A stretch of 64,000 nt of DNA from the NCBI RefSeq assembly GCF_000745475.1, contig NZ_JQJJ01000008.1:1-64000 (forward strand), given 5' to 3'. Position numbers and translations under genes: made by a program. The notes under the pieces were generated by a model, which worked only from the letters and a program-made list of their open reading frames with translations, did no database searches and was not told the DNA's origin. The DNA comes from Allobosea sp. UNC402CLCol (lineage in GTDB: Bacteria > Pseudomonadota > Alphaproteobacteria > Rhizobiales > Beijerinckiaceae). This document shows, piece after piece, positions 1 to 10,558 of the stretch; the first letter of the stretch is position 1; the number at the start of each line of letters is the position of its first letter.

Positions 1-567
<567 letters not shown>

Positions 568-615
568 GACACCCTTGTCCTCGAAGGCGGCCCTCCGGGG
601 CCTAGAAACGCGGTC

Positions 616-644
616 GCATTAGGGGTTTTTGCGCGGCGATGCAA
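616..644 (-). promoter_or_regulatory. Candidate sigma70 promoter of tuf
   Basis: Read on the minus strand, TTGCAT (639-644) and TAATGC (616-621) are separated by exactly 17 nt. The start of transcription would fall near 609, leaving a leader of about 40 nt before the tuf ATG. It was found by eye only; its position directly upstream of a highly expressed gene supports it. Confidence 0.45.
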
Positions 645-660
645 GCCGGCCGGCCCCATC

Positions 661-690
661 GACCTCCTGTGACGCCAGAGTGAGGAGGTC
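661..690 (-). terminator. Hairpin after the DUF1444-like gene, possible terminator
   Basis: The perfect 8-bp arms GACCTCCT (661-668) and AGGAGGTC (683-690) enclose a 14-nt loop, 5 bp past the stop codon of the upstream minus-strand gene and just before the tuf promoter. There is no clear T-tract, so it could only pause or insulate rather than terminate efficiently. Confidence 0.35.
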
Positions 691-694
691 AGCG

Positions 695-1342
695 CTAATT
701 CTTCACCATCCAGCGCCCCCGGACCCGCTGCAGAAGAAGGTTCGTCACCGAATAGCCCTCGCTCGGCATTCGGGCGATACGGCGCAGGCTCGCGACCGCC
801 TCCGGATCGGCTCCGTCGCCGAAGGCCACGATGTCGCGCGCCGGCACCGCGACGACCAGCTCGGCAGGGAGATTCGGGATCGCGGACCAGACCTCTGGCA
901 GCAGAATCAGCGCCGCATTGTAGTCAGCCTCGAAGGACAGGGACCGAACGGGACCATGTTCCTCGATCTGCAGGCGCGAGACCCTGCGCTTCAGGTTCTC
1001 CCGGCCAGCATTCATCATATCCTGGTTGCTAAGCCCAAACCGCTTTCCTTCGCCGCTCATGACGAAGCGAGATATGTCTTTGCGATCTTCTACGACGACG
1101 ACCACGATATCGCCCACGAGCTCGGCGTGGACGATGCCCGGTGCAGGTTTCGGTTGGGCGCGCGCCTTTTCTTCAACCGCCGCGACGAAGGCTCGGTTCT
1201 TGACGGTGACCAGCAGCGAACTCTTGAAAGAAGCCGCATCGCGTTGAGGCGCACCGCATTCCGGGCAAACCGGTTCTTCAGCCCAGGATCGATCCGGCCA
1301 CGCTGTGAGCATGGCGAACAACACAACCAGTAAGTGCAGCAT
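695..1342 (-). CDS. Secreted DUF1444-like protein of unknown function
   Basis: A 215-residue protein starting MLHLLVVLFAML with a cleavable Sec signal ending near SWA-EE. The ATG at 1342 is preceded by a G-rich Shine-Dalgarno (GGGGGAC); longer starts lack one. The mature part has a CPECGAP zinc-knuckle-like start, then the layout of DUF1444/YtpQ-type proteins: a hydrophobic DIVVVVVEDR strand, a block ending in AGRENLKRRV, a D-Y-N-A-ALILLPEVW segment and AVPARDIVAFGD. YtpQ relatives are normally cytoplasmic, so the signal peptide is unusual. Function is unknown. The family link is by pattern recognition and moderately sure. Confidence 0.7.
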   Translation of the reverse strand: MLHLLVVLFAMLTAWPDRSWAEEPVCPECGAPQRDAASFKSSLLVTVKNRAFVAAVEEKARAQPKPAPGIVHAELVGDIVVVVVEDRKDISRFVMSGEGKRFGLSNQDMMNAGRENLKRRVSRLQIEEHGPVRSLSFEADYNAALILLPEVWSAIPNLPAELVVAVPARDIVAFGDGADPEAVASLRRIARMPSEGYSVTNLLLQRVRGRWMVKN

Positions 1343-1413
1343 GCCGAGTCCCCCAACCCGCAACCACAATTGCGCATCGAGAACATAATGGCAACATCTT
1401 TACTTGCCCGCGG

Positions 1414-2691
1414 TCATGCAACCCCGAACACCCGCCGATAGCGCGCCACAGCCTCCGGGTCGCCCGAGACCTTCTCGGGATTGTCGGAGAGCTTCACCGC
1501 CGGGCGCCCGTTCGCCTTGGTGACCTTGCAGACCAGCGACATCGGATCGAGCGCGCGCGAACCGTCCGGCGAGCAGCCGACGAGATCGTTGGTCAGGTCG
1601 GTGCCCCAGCCAAAGGCCATGCGGACCTTCCCGTCGAAATGATGGTAGACGCGCTCGATCGCATCGACGTCGAGCCCGTCGGAGAAGACCAGCAGCTTCT
1701 CGCGCGGATCGCGCCCGTGTGCGCGCCACCATTCCATGATCGTCTCGCCGGCCGGGATGGGAGGTGCGCTGTCCGGCCGGAAGCCGGTCCAGTCCGCCAC
1801 CCAATCCGGCGCATGGCGCAGGAAGCTCTGCGTCCCGAAGGCGTCCGGCAGCGCGATCAGCAGGTTGCCGCCATAGACCTGCCGCCATTCGTCGAGCACC
1901 CGGTAAGGCGCACGCAGGAGCTCCTCGTCGGAATCGGCCAGCGCCGCCAGCACCATCGGCAATTCATGGGCGTTGGTGCCGATCGCCTCGAGATCGGTGT
2001 CCATCGCGAGCAGCACGTTCGAGGTGCCGCTGAAAGCCTTGCCCAGCCCCTCCTTCAGCGCCAGGACGCACCAGCGCTGCCAGAGATGGCCATGGCGGCG
2101 GCGCGTGCCGAAATCGGAGAGCCTGAGATTGGGCAGCTTCTGCAGCCGCTCGACCTTGTCCCACATCTTCGCCTTGGCGCGGGCATAGAGCACGTCGAGC
2201 GAGAAGCGCTTCTGGCCCAGCATGACCCGGCGCGCCCTGAGCTCGTTGATGATCGCGAGCGCCGGCACCTCCCACATGGTCGTGTGGGTCCAGGGGCCGT
2301 CGAAATGCAGCTCGTACTGGCCGTCGACCTTGCGCAGATCGTATTCGGGAAGCTGGAACTCGGCGAGCCAGGCCATGAAGTCCGGCGAGAACATCTGGGT
2401 CTTGCCGTAGAAGCTGTTACCGGCGAGCCAGATCAGTTCCTTCTTGGTGAACCGCAATGAGCGGGCATGGTCGAGCTGCGCGCGCAACTCGCCCTCGTCG
2501 ACGATGTCGGCGAGGCGGATATGCCTGGAACGGTTGATCAGCGAGAAGGTGACGCGGACTTCCGGATGGAAGGCCCGGATCATCTGCAGCATCAGGAGCT
2601 TGTAGAAATCGGTATCGAGCAGGCTGCGGATGATCGGGTCGAGCCGCCAGCCGTGATTATAGGTCCGCGTCGCGATGTCGGTGTAGATCAT
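1414..2691 (-). CDS. pncB: Nicotinate phosphoribosyltransferase
   Basis: Converts nicotinate and PRPP to nicotinate mononucleotide with ATP, the entry step of NAD salvage (Preiss-Handler pathway), in the cytoplasm. It is 425 residues, normal for the PncB family. The chosen start [15 protein letters not shown] places the conserved [13 protein letters not shown] near residue 25. The signature [15 protein letters not shown] and the late GWGTDLTND phosphate-binding segment are intact. A longer reading to 2829 exists but adds an unrelated low-complexity leader. It is divergent from glpD across 193 bp, which must hold both promoters. No regulator is adjacent. Confidence 0.95.
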   Translation of the reverse strand: MIYTDIATRTYNHGWRLDPIIRSLLDTDFYKLLMLQMIRAFHPEVRVTFSLINRSRHIRLADIVDEGELRAQLDHARSLRFTKKELIWLAGNSFYGKTQMFSPDFMAWLAEFQLPEYDLRKVDGQYELHFDGPWTHTTMWEVPALAIINELRARRVMLGQKRFSLDVLYARAKAKMWDKVERLQKLPNLRLSDFGTRRRHGHLWQRWCVLALKEGLGKAFSGTSNVLLAMDTDLEAIGTNAHELPMVLAALADSDEELLRAPYRVLDEWRQVYGGNLLIALPDAFGTQSFLRHAPDWVADWTGFRPDSAPPIPAGETIMEWWRAHGRDPREKLLVFSDGLDVDAIERVYHHFDGKVRMAFGWGTDLTNDLVGCSPDGSRALDPMSLVCKVTKANGRPAVKLSDNPEKVSGDPEAVARYRRVFGVA

Positions 2692-2884
2692 ATCGGCAGC
2701 AGGTCCGGGAAAGCTCGGCGACGGAACGGCGAAGAACGGCGCATGGGCGCCGATGCCATCAGAACAATGCCTTGGCCGCCGGCGCAAGCGTGTCGCGCGC
2801 AGGACAGCACGCAAGCGGCGCTCGGCCATTGCCGTGCCCCCTCTCTCAAGCTATCTCGCCTGTTCGATCGGGGTTCAAAAGCAC

Positions 2885-4435
2885 ATGGCGTCCGAAACCA
2901 CATTGCCTACGGCCGGCTTCGGCACCACTCCTTCTGCGCCCTATGATCTCGCGGTCATCGGCGGCGGCATCAATGGCTGCGGCATTGCGCGGGATGCGGC
3001 CGGACGTGGCGCCTCCGTCGTGCTGTTCGAGAAGGACGACCTCGCCAGCGCCACCTCCTCGCGCTCGACCAAGCTGATCCATGGCGGGTTGCGCTATCTC
3101 GAACACTACAAGTTCCGGCTGGTGCGCGAAGCGCTGATGGAGCGCGAGCGGCTCTGGGCCATCGCGCCGCACATCATCCGGCCACTGCGCTTCGTGCTGC
3201 CGCATCACAAGGGCCTGCGTCCCGCCTGGCTGCTGCGGCTCGGCCTTTTCCTCTACGACCATATCGGCGGCCGCAAGCTCCTTCCCGCGACGCGCACGCT
3301 CGACCTCGCCCATGATCCTGCCGGCAGGCCGCTCAAGGACGACAAGGCGAAGGCTTTCGAATACTCCGATTGCTGGGTCGAGGATGCCCGCCTCGTCGTG
3401 CTGAACGCGATGGACGCAGCCGTCCGCGGCGCCGCGATCCACACCCGCACGCGCGTCGCCGCCGCGATCCGCGAGGACGGGCTGTGGCGCCTGACGGCGG
3501 AAGGGCCGCAAGGCCGTTTCGACATCTGGGCGAAGGCGCTCGTCAACGCAGCCGGCCCCTGGGTCGGCGAGGTGCTGAACGGCGTCATCCACACCAATGC
3601 CAAGGCCGGCGTTCGCATGGTGCAGGGCAGCCACATCGTCGTGCCGAAGCTCTACGAGCACGACCGCAGCTACATCTTCCAGAATGCCGACGGCCGCATC
3701 GTCTTCGCGATTCCCTATGAGCAGGACTTCACCCTGATCGGCACGACCGACCGCGACTACCATGGCGATCCGGTCGATGTTGCCGCCACGCCCGAGGAGA
3801 TCGCCTATCTCTGTGCAGCGGCGAGCGAGTATTTCAGCCGGCCCGTGACGCCTGAATCCGTGGTCTGGACCTATTCCGGCGTGCGCCCGCTTTATGACGA
3901 CGGCGCCTCGAAGGCGCAGGAAGCGACACGCGACTACGTGCTGACGCTGGACGCCCCCGAAGGTTCGGCGCCGCTCCTCTCGGTCTTCGGCGGCAAGATC
4001 ACGACCTATCGCCGCCTCGCCGAATCCGCCCTCGCCAAGCTCGCTCCCCACGCGCCCTGGGCCGCCCGCGCGACCTGGACGATGACGGGCGCCCTGCCCG
4101 GCGGCGATTTTCCGGTCAGCGGCTTCGACGCCCTCGTGAACGAGATTGTGAGCGCTTACCCCTGGCTCCAACGCCGCACAGCGACGCGGCTCGCCCGCAG
4201 CTACGGCACCCGCGCCCGCGAGATTCTCGCAGATGCGCAGGGCCTCGCCGATCTCGGCCGTCTTTTCGGCGCCGATCTCTATGAGCGCGAGGTCCGCTAT
4301 CTCATGCGCTCGGAATGGGCACGCCGCGCCGACGACGTGCTCTGGCGGCGCAGCAAGCTCGGCCTGCGGCTCTCGCCTCAGGAGCGCGCGGCGCTGGACG
4401 GCTTCATGCACCAGGAAATCGCGGCAGCCGCCTGA
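2885..4435 (+). CDS. glpD: Aerobic glycerol-3-phosphate dehydrogenase
   Basis: FAD-dependent oxidation of sn-glycerol-3-phosphate to dihydroxyacetone phosphate at the inner membrane, feeding electrons to quinone. It has 516 residues, usual for GlpD. The dinucleotide fold VIGGGINGCGIARDAA is near residue 24, followed by the family block STKLIHGGLRYLEHYKF and a VFGGKITTYRRLAE segment near 375. The C-terminal GlpO/GlpD domain is complete. The ATG at 2885 gives the normal N-terminus; the reading extending to 2753 is an in-frame open leader. No other glp gene is nearby, so the gene appears monocistronic. Confidence 0.95.
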   Translation: MASETTLPTAGFGTTPSAPYDLAVIGGGINGCGIARDAAGRGASVVLFEKDDLASATSSRSTKLIHGGLRYLEHYKFRLVREALMERERLWAIAPHIIRPLRFVLPHHKGLRPAWLLRLGLFLYDHIGGRKLLPATRTLDLAHDPAGRPLKDDKAKAFEYSDCWVEDARLVVLNAMDAAVRGAAIHTRTRVAAAIREDGLWRLTAEGPQGRFDIWAKALVNAAGPWVGEVLNGVIHTNAKAGVRMVQGSHIVVPKLYEHDRSYIFQNADGRIVFAIPYEQDFTLIGTTDRDYHGDPVDVAATPEEIAYLCAAASEYFSRPVTPESVVWTYSGVRPLYDDGASKAQEATRDYVLTLDAPEGSAPLLSVFGGKITTYRRLAESALAKLAPHAPWAARATWTMTGALPGGDFPVSGFDALVNEIVSAYPWLQRRTATRLARSYGTRAREILADAQGLADLGRLFGADLYEREVRYLMRSEWARRADDVLWRRSKLGLRLSPQERAALDGFMHQEIAAAA

Positions 4436-4781
4436 TCGGTTTTCCTTCGACAATACAGTTACCTGCCCGCCGACGTGGAATCTTCTCGGCAAGTTCAAAC
4501 TCGGCTCGCCCATGCTGCGAAACGTGTTTTGGTTTCATCCGAGCCACACAATCATCCCGGGCTTGACCCGGGATCCATCGTAGAGCTCCGAACCCTATGA
4601 TGGTTTCCGGATCGGCGCCGCTGTCGCGGCTTGTCCGGAATGACGGAACCGCTTCCGTGAAAAACACGAGCCGCGTACCGGAGACGTCCAGCACTGCATC
4701 GACAAGCTGGAGCGCCAAGCCGCATGCGAACGAACGCATGGTCCTCCAGCCGCCATCAATCGCGGAGCGGAAGGCGGCGGC
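4436..4781. other. Gene-free junction between glpD and clpV
   Basis: 346 bp between two convergent genes. No credible coding sequence was seen. The central part is a palindromic repeat (entered separately). The remaining stretch up to the clpV stop shows nothing recognisable. Confidence 0.6.
4551..4646. repeat. Intergenic palindromic repeat, copy 1
   Basis: Begins ATCATCCCGG and ends CCGGAATGACGG, so the ends are inverted repeats of each other. An inner hairpin is formed by ATCCCGGG and CCCGGGAT around a short loop, followed by CCATCGTAGAGCTCCG, which recurs almost exactly in the copy at 43355. It lies between convergent glpD and clpV. Confidence 0.8.
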
Positions 4782-7517
4782 TCACGCCACCTGATAGGCG
4801 AAGCTGCCGTCCTCGACCGAGACCTTCGCCTCGGTCAGCGGCTTCTTCTCCAGTTGCAGGTTGAGGATCGCGCGCGACAGCGCCGGCAGCATCGAGTTGG
4901 TGATGATGTTGTCGATCATGCGCCCGCCCGAATCCGGGTCGTTGCACTGGCCGACGATGTGCTCGACCACCGCGTCGTCATAGACGAAGGCCGCCTTGTG
5001 GTTCTCGCTGAGCCGCTTGCCGATCCGCCCGAGCTGGAGCCTGACGATCCCGGCCAGCATGTCCGACGACAGCGGATAATAGGGGATGGTCACGAGCCGC
5101 CCGATCAGCGCCGGCGGGAAGACCTTGAGCAGCGCCGGACGCAGGCTCACCGCCATAGCCTCGGGATCGGGCTTGGCCGCACCGTTCGCCGCCATGCTCA
5201 TGATCTCGTCCGTGCCGACATTCGAGGTCAGGATGATCAGCGTGTTCTTGAAATCGATGCGCCGGCCGGTGCCGTCCTCCATCTGGCCCTTGTCGAAGAC
5301 CTGGAAGAACAGCTCGTGCACGTCGGGATGCGCCTTCTCGACCTCGTCCAGCAGCACCACCGAGTAAGGCTTGCGCCGCACGGCTTCCGTCAGCCGCCCT
5401 CCCTCGCCATAGCCGACATAGCCGGGAGGCGCGCCCTTCAGTGTCGAGACGGTGTGCGCCTCCTGGAACTCGCTCATATTGATGGTGATGACGTTCTGCT
5501 CACCGCCATAGAGCGCCTCCGCCAGCGCCAGAGCCGTCTCGGTCTTGCCGACGCCGGAGGGGCCGCAGAGCATGAACACGCCGATCGGCTTGTTCGGGTT
5601 GTCGAGCCTGGCGCGGTTGGTCTCGATGCGCTTGGCGATCATGCCGATGCCATGCCCCTGCCCGACCACGCGCCTGTTCAGCGTCTCGGCAAGGTTGAGC
5701 ACGGTCTCGATCTCGTCCTTGACCATCCGTCCGACCGGGATGCCGGTCCAGTCCGAGACGACCGAGGCGACCGATTGCTCGTCGACATGGGCGTAGATCA
5801 TCCGATTGGCCGGATCGATCTCGCCAAGCGACGCGAATTTGGCGTTGAGCGCAGCGCGGGCATCCTCGGGGTCGGCTGCAGGTTCCCCGGTCGGAGCCGA
5901 TACCTCCGGCGCTGCGGCGCCGGCATCGACGCTCGCCTCCTGCGGCACGGCCTCGGCCTTGGGATCGGCGCCCGGCGCCTTCTCGCCGAGCTTGGTCCGC
6001 AGCGCCTTGATCTCCTCGACGATGGCAAGCTCGCTCGCCCAGGCAGCTTCGAGGGCGGCGAGCTTCTCCTGCTTCTCCGCGACCTCCACCTCGATCTCAT
6101 CGAGCCGCTTGGCGCTGTCGGTGCCGAGATCGGCATCGGCGGTCAGCGCCGCCTTCTCCTGCTCCAACGCATTGATCGCGACGCGCGCATCCTCGATCGC
6201 GGCCGGCGTCGCGCTCTGGCTGATGGCGACGCGGGCGCAAGCCGTGTCGAGCAGGCTCACCGCCTTGTCGGGAAGCTGGCGGGCCGGGATATAGCGCAAG
6301 GAGAGCGTCACCGCCGCGACGATGGCGGCATCCGAGATGCGAACCTTGTGATGCTTCTCCATCGGGCCTATCAGCCCGCGCAGCATGGTGCAGCAACGCA
6401 GCACGTCGGGCTCGTCGACCTGTACCGGCTGGAAGCGGCGGGTCAGCGCCGGATCCTTCTCGAAATACTGCCGATACTCCGACCAGGTCGTCGCCGCGAT
6501 GGTGCGCAGCGTGCCACGCGCCAGCGCCGGCTTGAGCAGGTTGGCGGCATCGCCCGTGCCCGCCTGCCCGCCGGCGCCGATCAGCGTATGCGCCTCGTCG
6601 ATGAACAGGATCACCGGCGTCGGCGAGGACTGCACCTCGTCGATCACCGAGCGCAGGCGCTGCTCGAACTCGCCCTTCATCGAGGCGCCGGCCTGCATCA
6701 GGCCGATATCGAGCGCGCAGACCTTCACCCCCTTGAGCGGCGGCGGCACGTCGCCGGAAGCGACGCGCTGGGCGAAGCCCTCCGCGATCGCGGTCTTGCC
6801 GACGCCGGCCTCGCCGGTGAGGATCGGATTGTTCTGGCGCCGGCGCATCAGCACGTCGATGACCTGCCGGATCTCGTCGTCGCGGCCGAGGATCGGGTCC
6901 ATGCCGCCCTGGCGCGCCTTGGCGGTCAGGTCCTGCGAGAAGCGGTCGAGCGCGGTCGTGCCCTTCGGCCCCTCAGCGGCCTCGGCGCCGGGCGTGCCGG
7001 CGGCGCGCAGGCCCGAGCCGTCCATCGGCCGCAGGTTCTCCTCTTCCGAGCTTTCCCAGATCTTGCCGTAGCCTGCCGCCAGCTCTTCGACCGGGATCTT
7101 GGCGAATTCCTTGGAAAGCCCGGTGAAAGCCCGGCGCAATTCGGTCGACTTCAGCGCCGCCACCAGCAGGTGCCCGGTCCTGATCTGCGTCTCGCCGAAG
7201 AACAGCGTCGCGTAGTGCCAGCCACGGTCGAGGATATCGACGATGTGGTTGGCGATGCCCGGCATCTCCGTCTCGTTCTTGCGGAACCCCTCGACGACAC
7301 CGCCAAGGTCCATCAGCAGCCTGGCGCGATCGAGCTTGTAATGGTCCGCGGTCAGGGTCAGGTCGTTGGCGCTGCCCTGCAGGATCTGCAGCAGCCAATG
7401 CGCCAATTCGACATTGCGGTTCCCGGCACCCTTGGCCTGCCTCAGCGCCTGCAGGAAGGTGTCGTAGCCGATCCGGTTGAGCTTGCCTGTGACGGCTTCG
7501 AGGCTGATATCGGCCAT
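4782..7517 (-). CDS. clpV: T6SS sheath-disassembly ATPase ClpV (TssH)
   Basis: AAA+ Hsp100-type unfoldase that recycles the contracted TssB/TssC sheath. It has 911 residues. The N-terminal Clp repeat domain covers roughly 1-150, Walker A GEAGVGKT is at 235-242 with Walker B FIDEAH, and a second AAA domain has GPSGVGKT near 650. It differs from ClpB by its T6SS context and by the N-domain. Between the coiled middle region and the second AAA domain lies an Ala/Pro/Glu-rich stretch (around 515-560) that looks like a flexible insertion. It is the last gene of the minus-strand T6SS operon, 23 bp after tssG. Confidence 0.96.
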   Translation of the reverse strand: MADISLEAVTGKLNRIGYDTFLQALRQAKGAGNRNVELAHWLLQILQGSANDLTLTADHYKLDRARLLMDLGGVVEGFRKNETEMPGIANHIVDILDRGWHYATLFFGETQIRTGHLLVAALKSTELRRAFTGLSKEFAKIPVEELAAGYGKIWESSEEENLRPMDGSGLRAAGTPGAEAAEGPKGTTALDRFSQDLTAKARQGGMDPILGRDDEIRQVIDVLMRRRQNNPILTGEAGVGKTAIAEGFAQRVASGDVPPPLKGVKVCALDIGLMQAGASMKGEFEQRLRSVIDEVQSSPTPVILFIDEAHTLIGAGGQAGTGDAANLLKPALARGTLRTIAATTWSEYRQYFEKDPALTRRFQPVQVDEPDVLRCCTMLRGLIGPMEKHHKVRISDAAIVAAVTLSLRYIPARQLPDKAVSLLDTACARVAISQSATPAAIEDARVAINALEQEKAALTADADLGTDSAKRLDEIEVEVAEKQEKLAALEAAWASELAIVEEIKALRTKLGEKAPGADPKAEAVPQEASVDAGAAAPEVSAPTGEPAADPEDARAALNAKFASLGEIDPANRMIYAHVDEQSVASVVSDWTGIPVGRMVKDEIETVLNLAETLNRRVVGQGHGIGMIAKRIETNRARLDNPNKPIGVFMLCGPSGVGKTETALALAEALYGGEQNVITINMSEFQEAHTVSTLKGAPPGYVGYGEGGRLTEAVRRKPYSVVLLDEVEKAHPDVHELFFQVFDKGQMEDGTGRRIDFKNTLIILTSNVGTDEIMSMAANGAAKPDPEAMAVSLRPALLKVFPPALIGRLVTIPYYPLSSDMLAGIVRLQLGRIGKRLSENHKAAFVYDDAVVEHIVGQCNDPDSGGRMIDNIITNSMLPALSRAILNLQLEKKPLTEAKVSVEDGSFAYQVA

Positions 7518-7540
7518 GGTCGTCCCCTTGATCTCTGGTC

Positions 7541-8596
7541 TTAGGCAGCAGCGCGGCTACGTTTCAGGCGCATGCGCTCGGCCGGATGGAAACGGGCGTC
7601 GCGGCGCAGCGCGCCTTCCTCGGTGGTCCAGTTCGGCGCCATCCAGCTCGTCCAGCCGAGATGGCCGGACTGGCCGAGCCTGACGGGCTTCACTTCGCCC
7701 ACCGGCAGCGCGAGCTCGACATCCCATTCAAACTGCTCGCCGAGATGCAGGAAGACGGCATCCGCCAGCGGCTCGCAGCGATCGCCATTCGGCAGGAAGC
7801 GCTCGAACTGTTCGAGGTCAGCAGCCACGATCTTCACGCGGAACTTGTCCTCGACGCTGTAGACGCTGGCGCCGAGCAGCGCGTCGCCGCCGAGCGTGCA
7901 ATGCGCGCCTCCCAGCCGCGTCCGGTCCGCCGGATCGAAGACGAGACGCATGCCGACGAACTGCTCGATCTCGACTTGCGTCCTGAACAGCCCGGCGAGA
8001 AGGCGCTGAAGCCGCGAGGCGGATTTTGCCTGCGCGCCGATCAGCCCGGCATGGGCGAGCTTCTCGGGATCGGGCACGCTGTCGCGGTCGAGATAGGGCT
8101 TCGAGCCCACCCCGATCATGCTGCCGATATAGGCGGCGAAGCGGTCGAGATCGGGCCGGTCATGCTGCGCGATCGGCCGCGAATCCGCCCAGGCGCGGTA
8201 AAAGAGCTGCAGGAAGCGGTGGTTGAAGATATCGAGGAAGCGCGGAAACGCATCGTCGCGCGCGAGTTGCCAGTGATAACTCTCCTCGGTTGTCGCCAGC
8301 GGCAGCGCGCCCTGCGGGCCGAGCAGGCCGAGGAACTTCACGAAGAGCCGAAGCCTGCCCTGCGCGTCCCGGCCCGCCTCCGCGATGGTCGAGGCGGGAA
8401 AGTCGAGGAAGGCCTGCTCGCCCAGCGCGACATATTCGTCGCGCCGCGAGGCGACGTCGCCGATGCGGCTGCGCTCCGGAAAGCTGCGTTCCAGCCGCCG
8501 CATCACGGCATAGAAGTCGAAGCGCCAGGGCTCCGCCTCCAGCCTCGCCTGGTAGCCCGGCGCCTTCTCCAGCGGCGTGGCGGCGTCCTCGCTCAC
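7541..8596 (-). CDS. tssG: T6SS baseplate subunit TssG
   Basis: Forms the baseplate wedge with TssE, TssF and TssK. The start is a GTG (8594-8596) overlapping the tssF stop by 4 bp, indicating translational coupling; it yields 351 residues beginning MSEDAATPLEKAPGY. The family-typical FYAVMRRLERSFP lies near the N-terminus, with FLDIFNHRFLQLFYRAW in the middle. The upstream open frame beyond 8596 is only a shadow of tssF. Confidence 0.93.
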   Translation of the reverse strand: MSEDAATPLEKAPGYQARLEAEPWRFDFYAVMRRLERSFPERSRIGDVASRRDEYVALGEQAFLDFPASTIAEAGRDAQGRLRLFVKFLGLLGPQGALPLATTEESYHWQLARDDAFPRFLDIFNHRFLQLFYRAWADSRPIAQHDRPDLDRFAAYIGSMIGVGSKPYLDRDSVPDPEKLAHAGLIGAQAKSASRLQRLLAGLFRTQVEIEQFVGMRLVFDPADRTRLGGAHCTLGGDALLGASVYSVEDKFRVKIVAADLEQFERFLPNGDRCEPLADAVFLHLGEQFEWDVELALPVGEVKPVRLGQSGHLGWTSWMAPNWTTEEGALRRDARFHPAERMRLKRSRAAA

Positions 8597-10554
8597 AGGA
8601 CGCGCCTCGAACCGGCACGCGGTGGAAAGCGCATCACCTCGCCGCGCTCCACCGTGCGGATCACCGTCTGGGTAAAATGGTTCATCGCCGCATATTCGGC
8701 GAAGAAGCGGTCGAGCACCGCGCCCAGCAGGAAGACGCCGGAGCCCTCGAAGGCCTTTTCGTCGAGCAGCACGGTGATTTCGAGACCCCGCCCAGCCCCC
8801 GTTCCGGCCCGCTGGGGAAAACGGCGCACGACGGGCCGGCTGTCGACATTCTTGATGCCGCGGATGCGCCGCTCCGTCGCGCTGTCGGCAAGATCGGCGA
8901 AGAGCGAGAGCAATTCGCGCAGCGCCTCGCCATTCTGCCCGGCGCCGCGCTGGACGAGGCCGAGATGGTTGAGGCTGAGCAGGTTGATCAGCCGCCAGGT
9001 CACGACACCCGTACTCGCCGTCTCCGCACGCAAGCGAAGCTGCGAGACGATCGGCTCGCGCGGCGGTGTCGGCCCGGCAAGGCAGGCAAGGTCGAGCGAG
9101 ACATTGTCGATCAGCCGGAAATCGGCGCCGCCGACGCCGGTCGGCAGATGCTCGGTCAGATGCCGGTTGGAACATAGCGCGCGCACGCTCAGCTCCGCCA
9201 CCGAGGCGCTGTCGCCCATCTTCGCCGGCTCGACCAGCGAGATGAACATGTCCGTGCCGGTATAGTCGGAGGCCCGCCCCTGGCGCCGCTCGGCCGAGGA
9301 GCGCCGCCGTGGCAGGCGCCGCTGCGTATAGTGCAGGCCGTGAACCGGCGAGGCTCCCTCAGGCGAGGAATAGAGCGGATGCACCGGCTGCTTCTCGCGA
9401 CCGCCGGTATAGTGCGCATGCACCGAGAGAACGCTGTGCGGCTCGTAGTCGAGCGCGCGACTGCGGTCCGGTACGACATGGAATTCGTGCTGGTTGCTCT
9501 TCACCGGGATGCGGTCGGCCGTCTTCTCGAAGAGGTTGACCGCAGGCGCCGCGTAGAGCGCGAACATCTCCTTGCGCACCGCGCCGGGCAGCCGCGTATT
9601 GACCTCGTCGAAGACGAAGATCAGCTCGACCGTCTTGGCCGTGAGCTTGGGCATGATCCGGCCCAGCCCTTCCAGCCGGAAGCCGAGGAACTTGCGCGGG
9701 AACCAGAACAGCTCGTGCAGCAATTCGAAGCCGCGGAAGACGCGGGTATCGGCCGGCAGCAGCGCCTCGTTCTCGTCGAAGCCGATCTGCTCCAGCCGGC
9801 AGCCCTCGCCCGGCGTCACCACCGGGTCGCCGAACGCGTCGAGATGACGGAAATGGATGCCGACGCAGTTCGCAAAGAGCTGCTCGTAGAGAGCGACCGC
9901 ATCGCCCTCCCCGCCGAGCAGATGGAAGGCGAGCTCCTTCGTCCGGCAGCCGGCGAACCAGCTCGCCGGATTCTTCAAGGCCTGGGCCGGAGTCGGCTCC
10001 TGCTCGGGGTCCGCCATCACCCGGTGCGTCAGGGTCAGGCGCAGCCCCGCAAGCGCGCGCTGATCGGTACGCAGGCCGAGCGCCTGCAATGGCGCCGGCG
10101 CCGGAATATAGTCGGCGGCCACGATCTCGAACGGCCAGAGCGTGATGTCGCTGCCCAGCCGGTAGCGGCAGGCGACACGCCGCTCGCGTTCCAGATAGGT
10201 CGCGTCGAGATAGGCGCCGCGCGGGATGCGCATCCCCTCGCGCAGGCCCGGATCGGAGTAAGGCGGCACGACGCCCGCCAACAGCGCCGAAGGCGTCGGC
10301 GCCAGATAGTTCGGCAGGAGCTGTTCGAGCAGATTGTTGGTGAATTCGGGGAACTCGTGCTTCAGCTTCAATTGCACGCGGGCGGCGAGGAAGGCCGCGC
10401 CTTCGAGAAGGCCACCGACCATCGGGTCCATGCGCTCGCCGACGAGCCCGCCCAGCCGCTCGGCGATGCCGGGATACTCCTCCGCGAACTCCTTGCTGTG
10501 CTCCATGAACAGCCGGAGTTCCTGATTGTAGAGATCGAGAAACTCCTGGTTCAT
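8593..10554 (-). CDS. tssF: T6SS baseplate subunit TssF
   Basis: Largest baseplate wedge subunit (VasA/ImpG family), 653 residues. The N-terminus MNQEFLDLYNQELRLF and the following EFAEEYPGIAERLGG segment are hallmarks of TssF. The later FELLHELFWFPRKFLGFRL and the C-terminal ENLFP-type region match the family layout. The gene starts 4 bp after the tssE stop and overlaps tssG by 4 bp, consistent with equimolar production of baseplate parts. Confidence 0.95.
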   Translation of the reverse strand: MNQEFLDLYNQELRLFMEHSKEFAEEYPGIAERLGGLVGERMDPMVGGLLEGAAFLAARVQLKLKHEFPEFTNNLLEQLLPNYLAPTPSALLAGVVPPYSDPGLREGMRIPRGAYLDATYLERERRVACRYRLGSDITLWPFEIVAADYIPAPAPLQALGLRTDQRALAGLRLTLTHRVMADPEQEPTPAQALKNPASWFAGCRTKELAFHLLGGEGDAVALYEQLFANCVGIHFRHLDAFGDPVVTPGEGCRLEQIGFDENEALLPADTRVFRGFELLHELFWFPRKFLGFRLEGLGRIMPKLTAKTVELIFVFDEVNTRLPGAVRKEMFALYAAPAVNLFEKTADRIPVKSNQHEFHVVPDRSRALDYEPHSVLSVHAHYTGGREKQPVHPLYSSPEGASPVHGLHYTQRRLPRRRSSAERRQGRASDYTGTDMFISLVEPAKMGDSASVAELSVRALCSNRHLTEHLPTGVGGADFRLIDNVSLDLACLAGPTPPREPIVSQLRLRAETASTGVVTWRLINLLSLNHLGLVQRGAGQNGEALRELLSLFADLADSATERRIRGIKNVDSRPVVRRFPQRAGTGAGRGLEITVLLDEKAFEGSGVFLLGAVLDRFFAEYAAMNHFTQTVIRTVERGEVMRFPPRAGSRRVL

Positions 10555-10558
10555 CGCA

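Noticed and set aside
4854-7544. 896-codon plus-strand frame opposite clpV
   Set aside because: Antisense shadow of clpV, which has all AAA+ motifs; the plus-strand product is Arg/Leu/Asp-rich without a domain.
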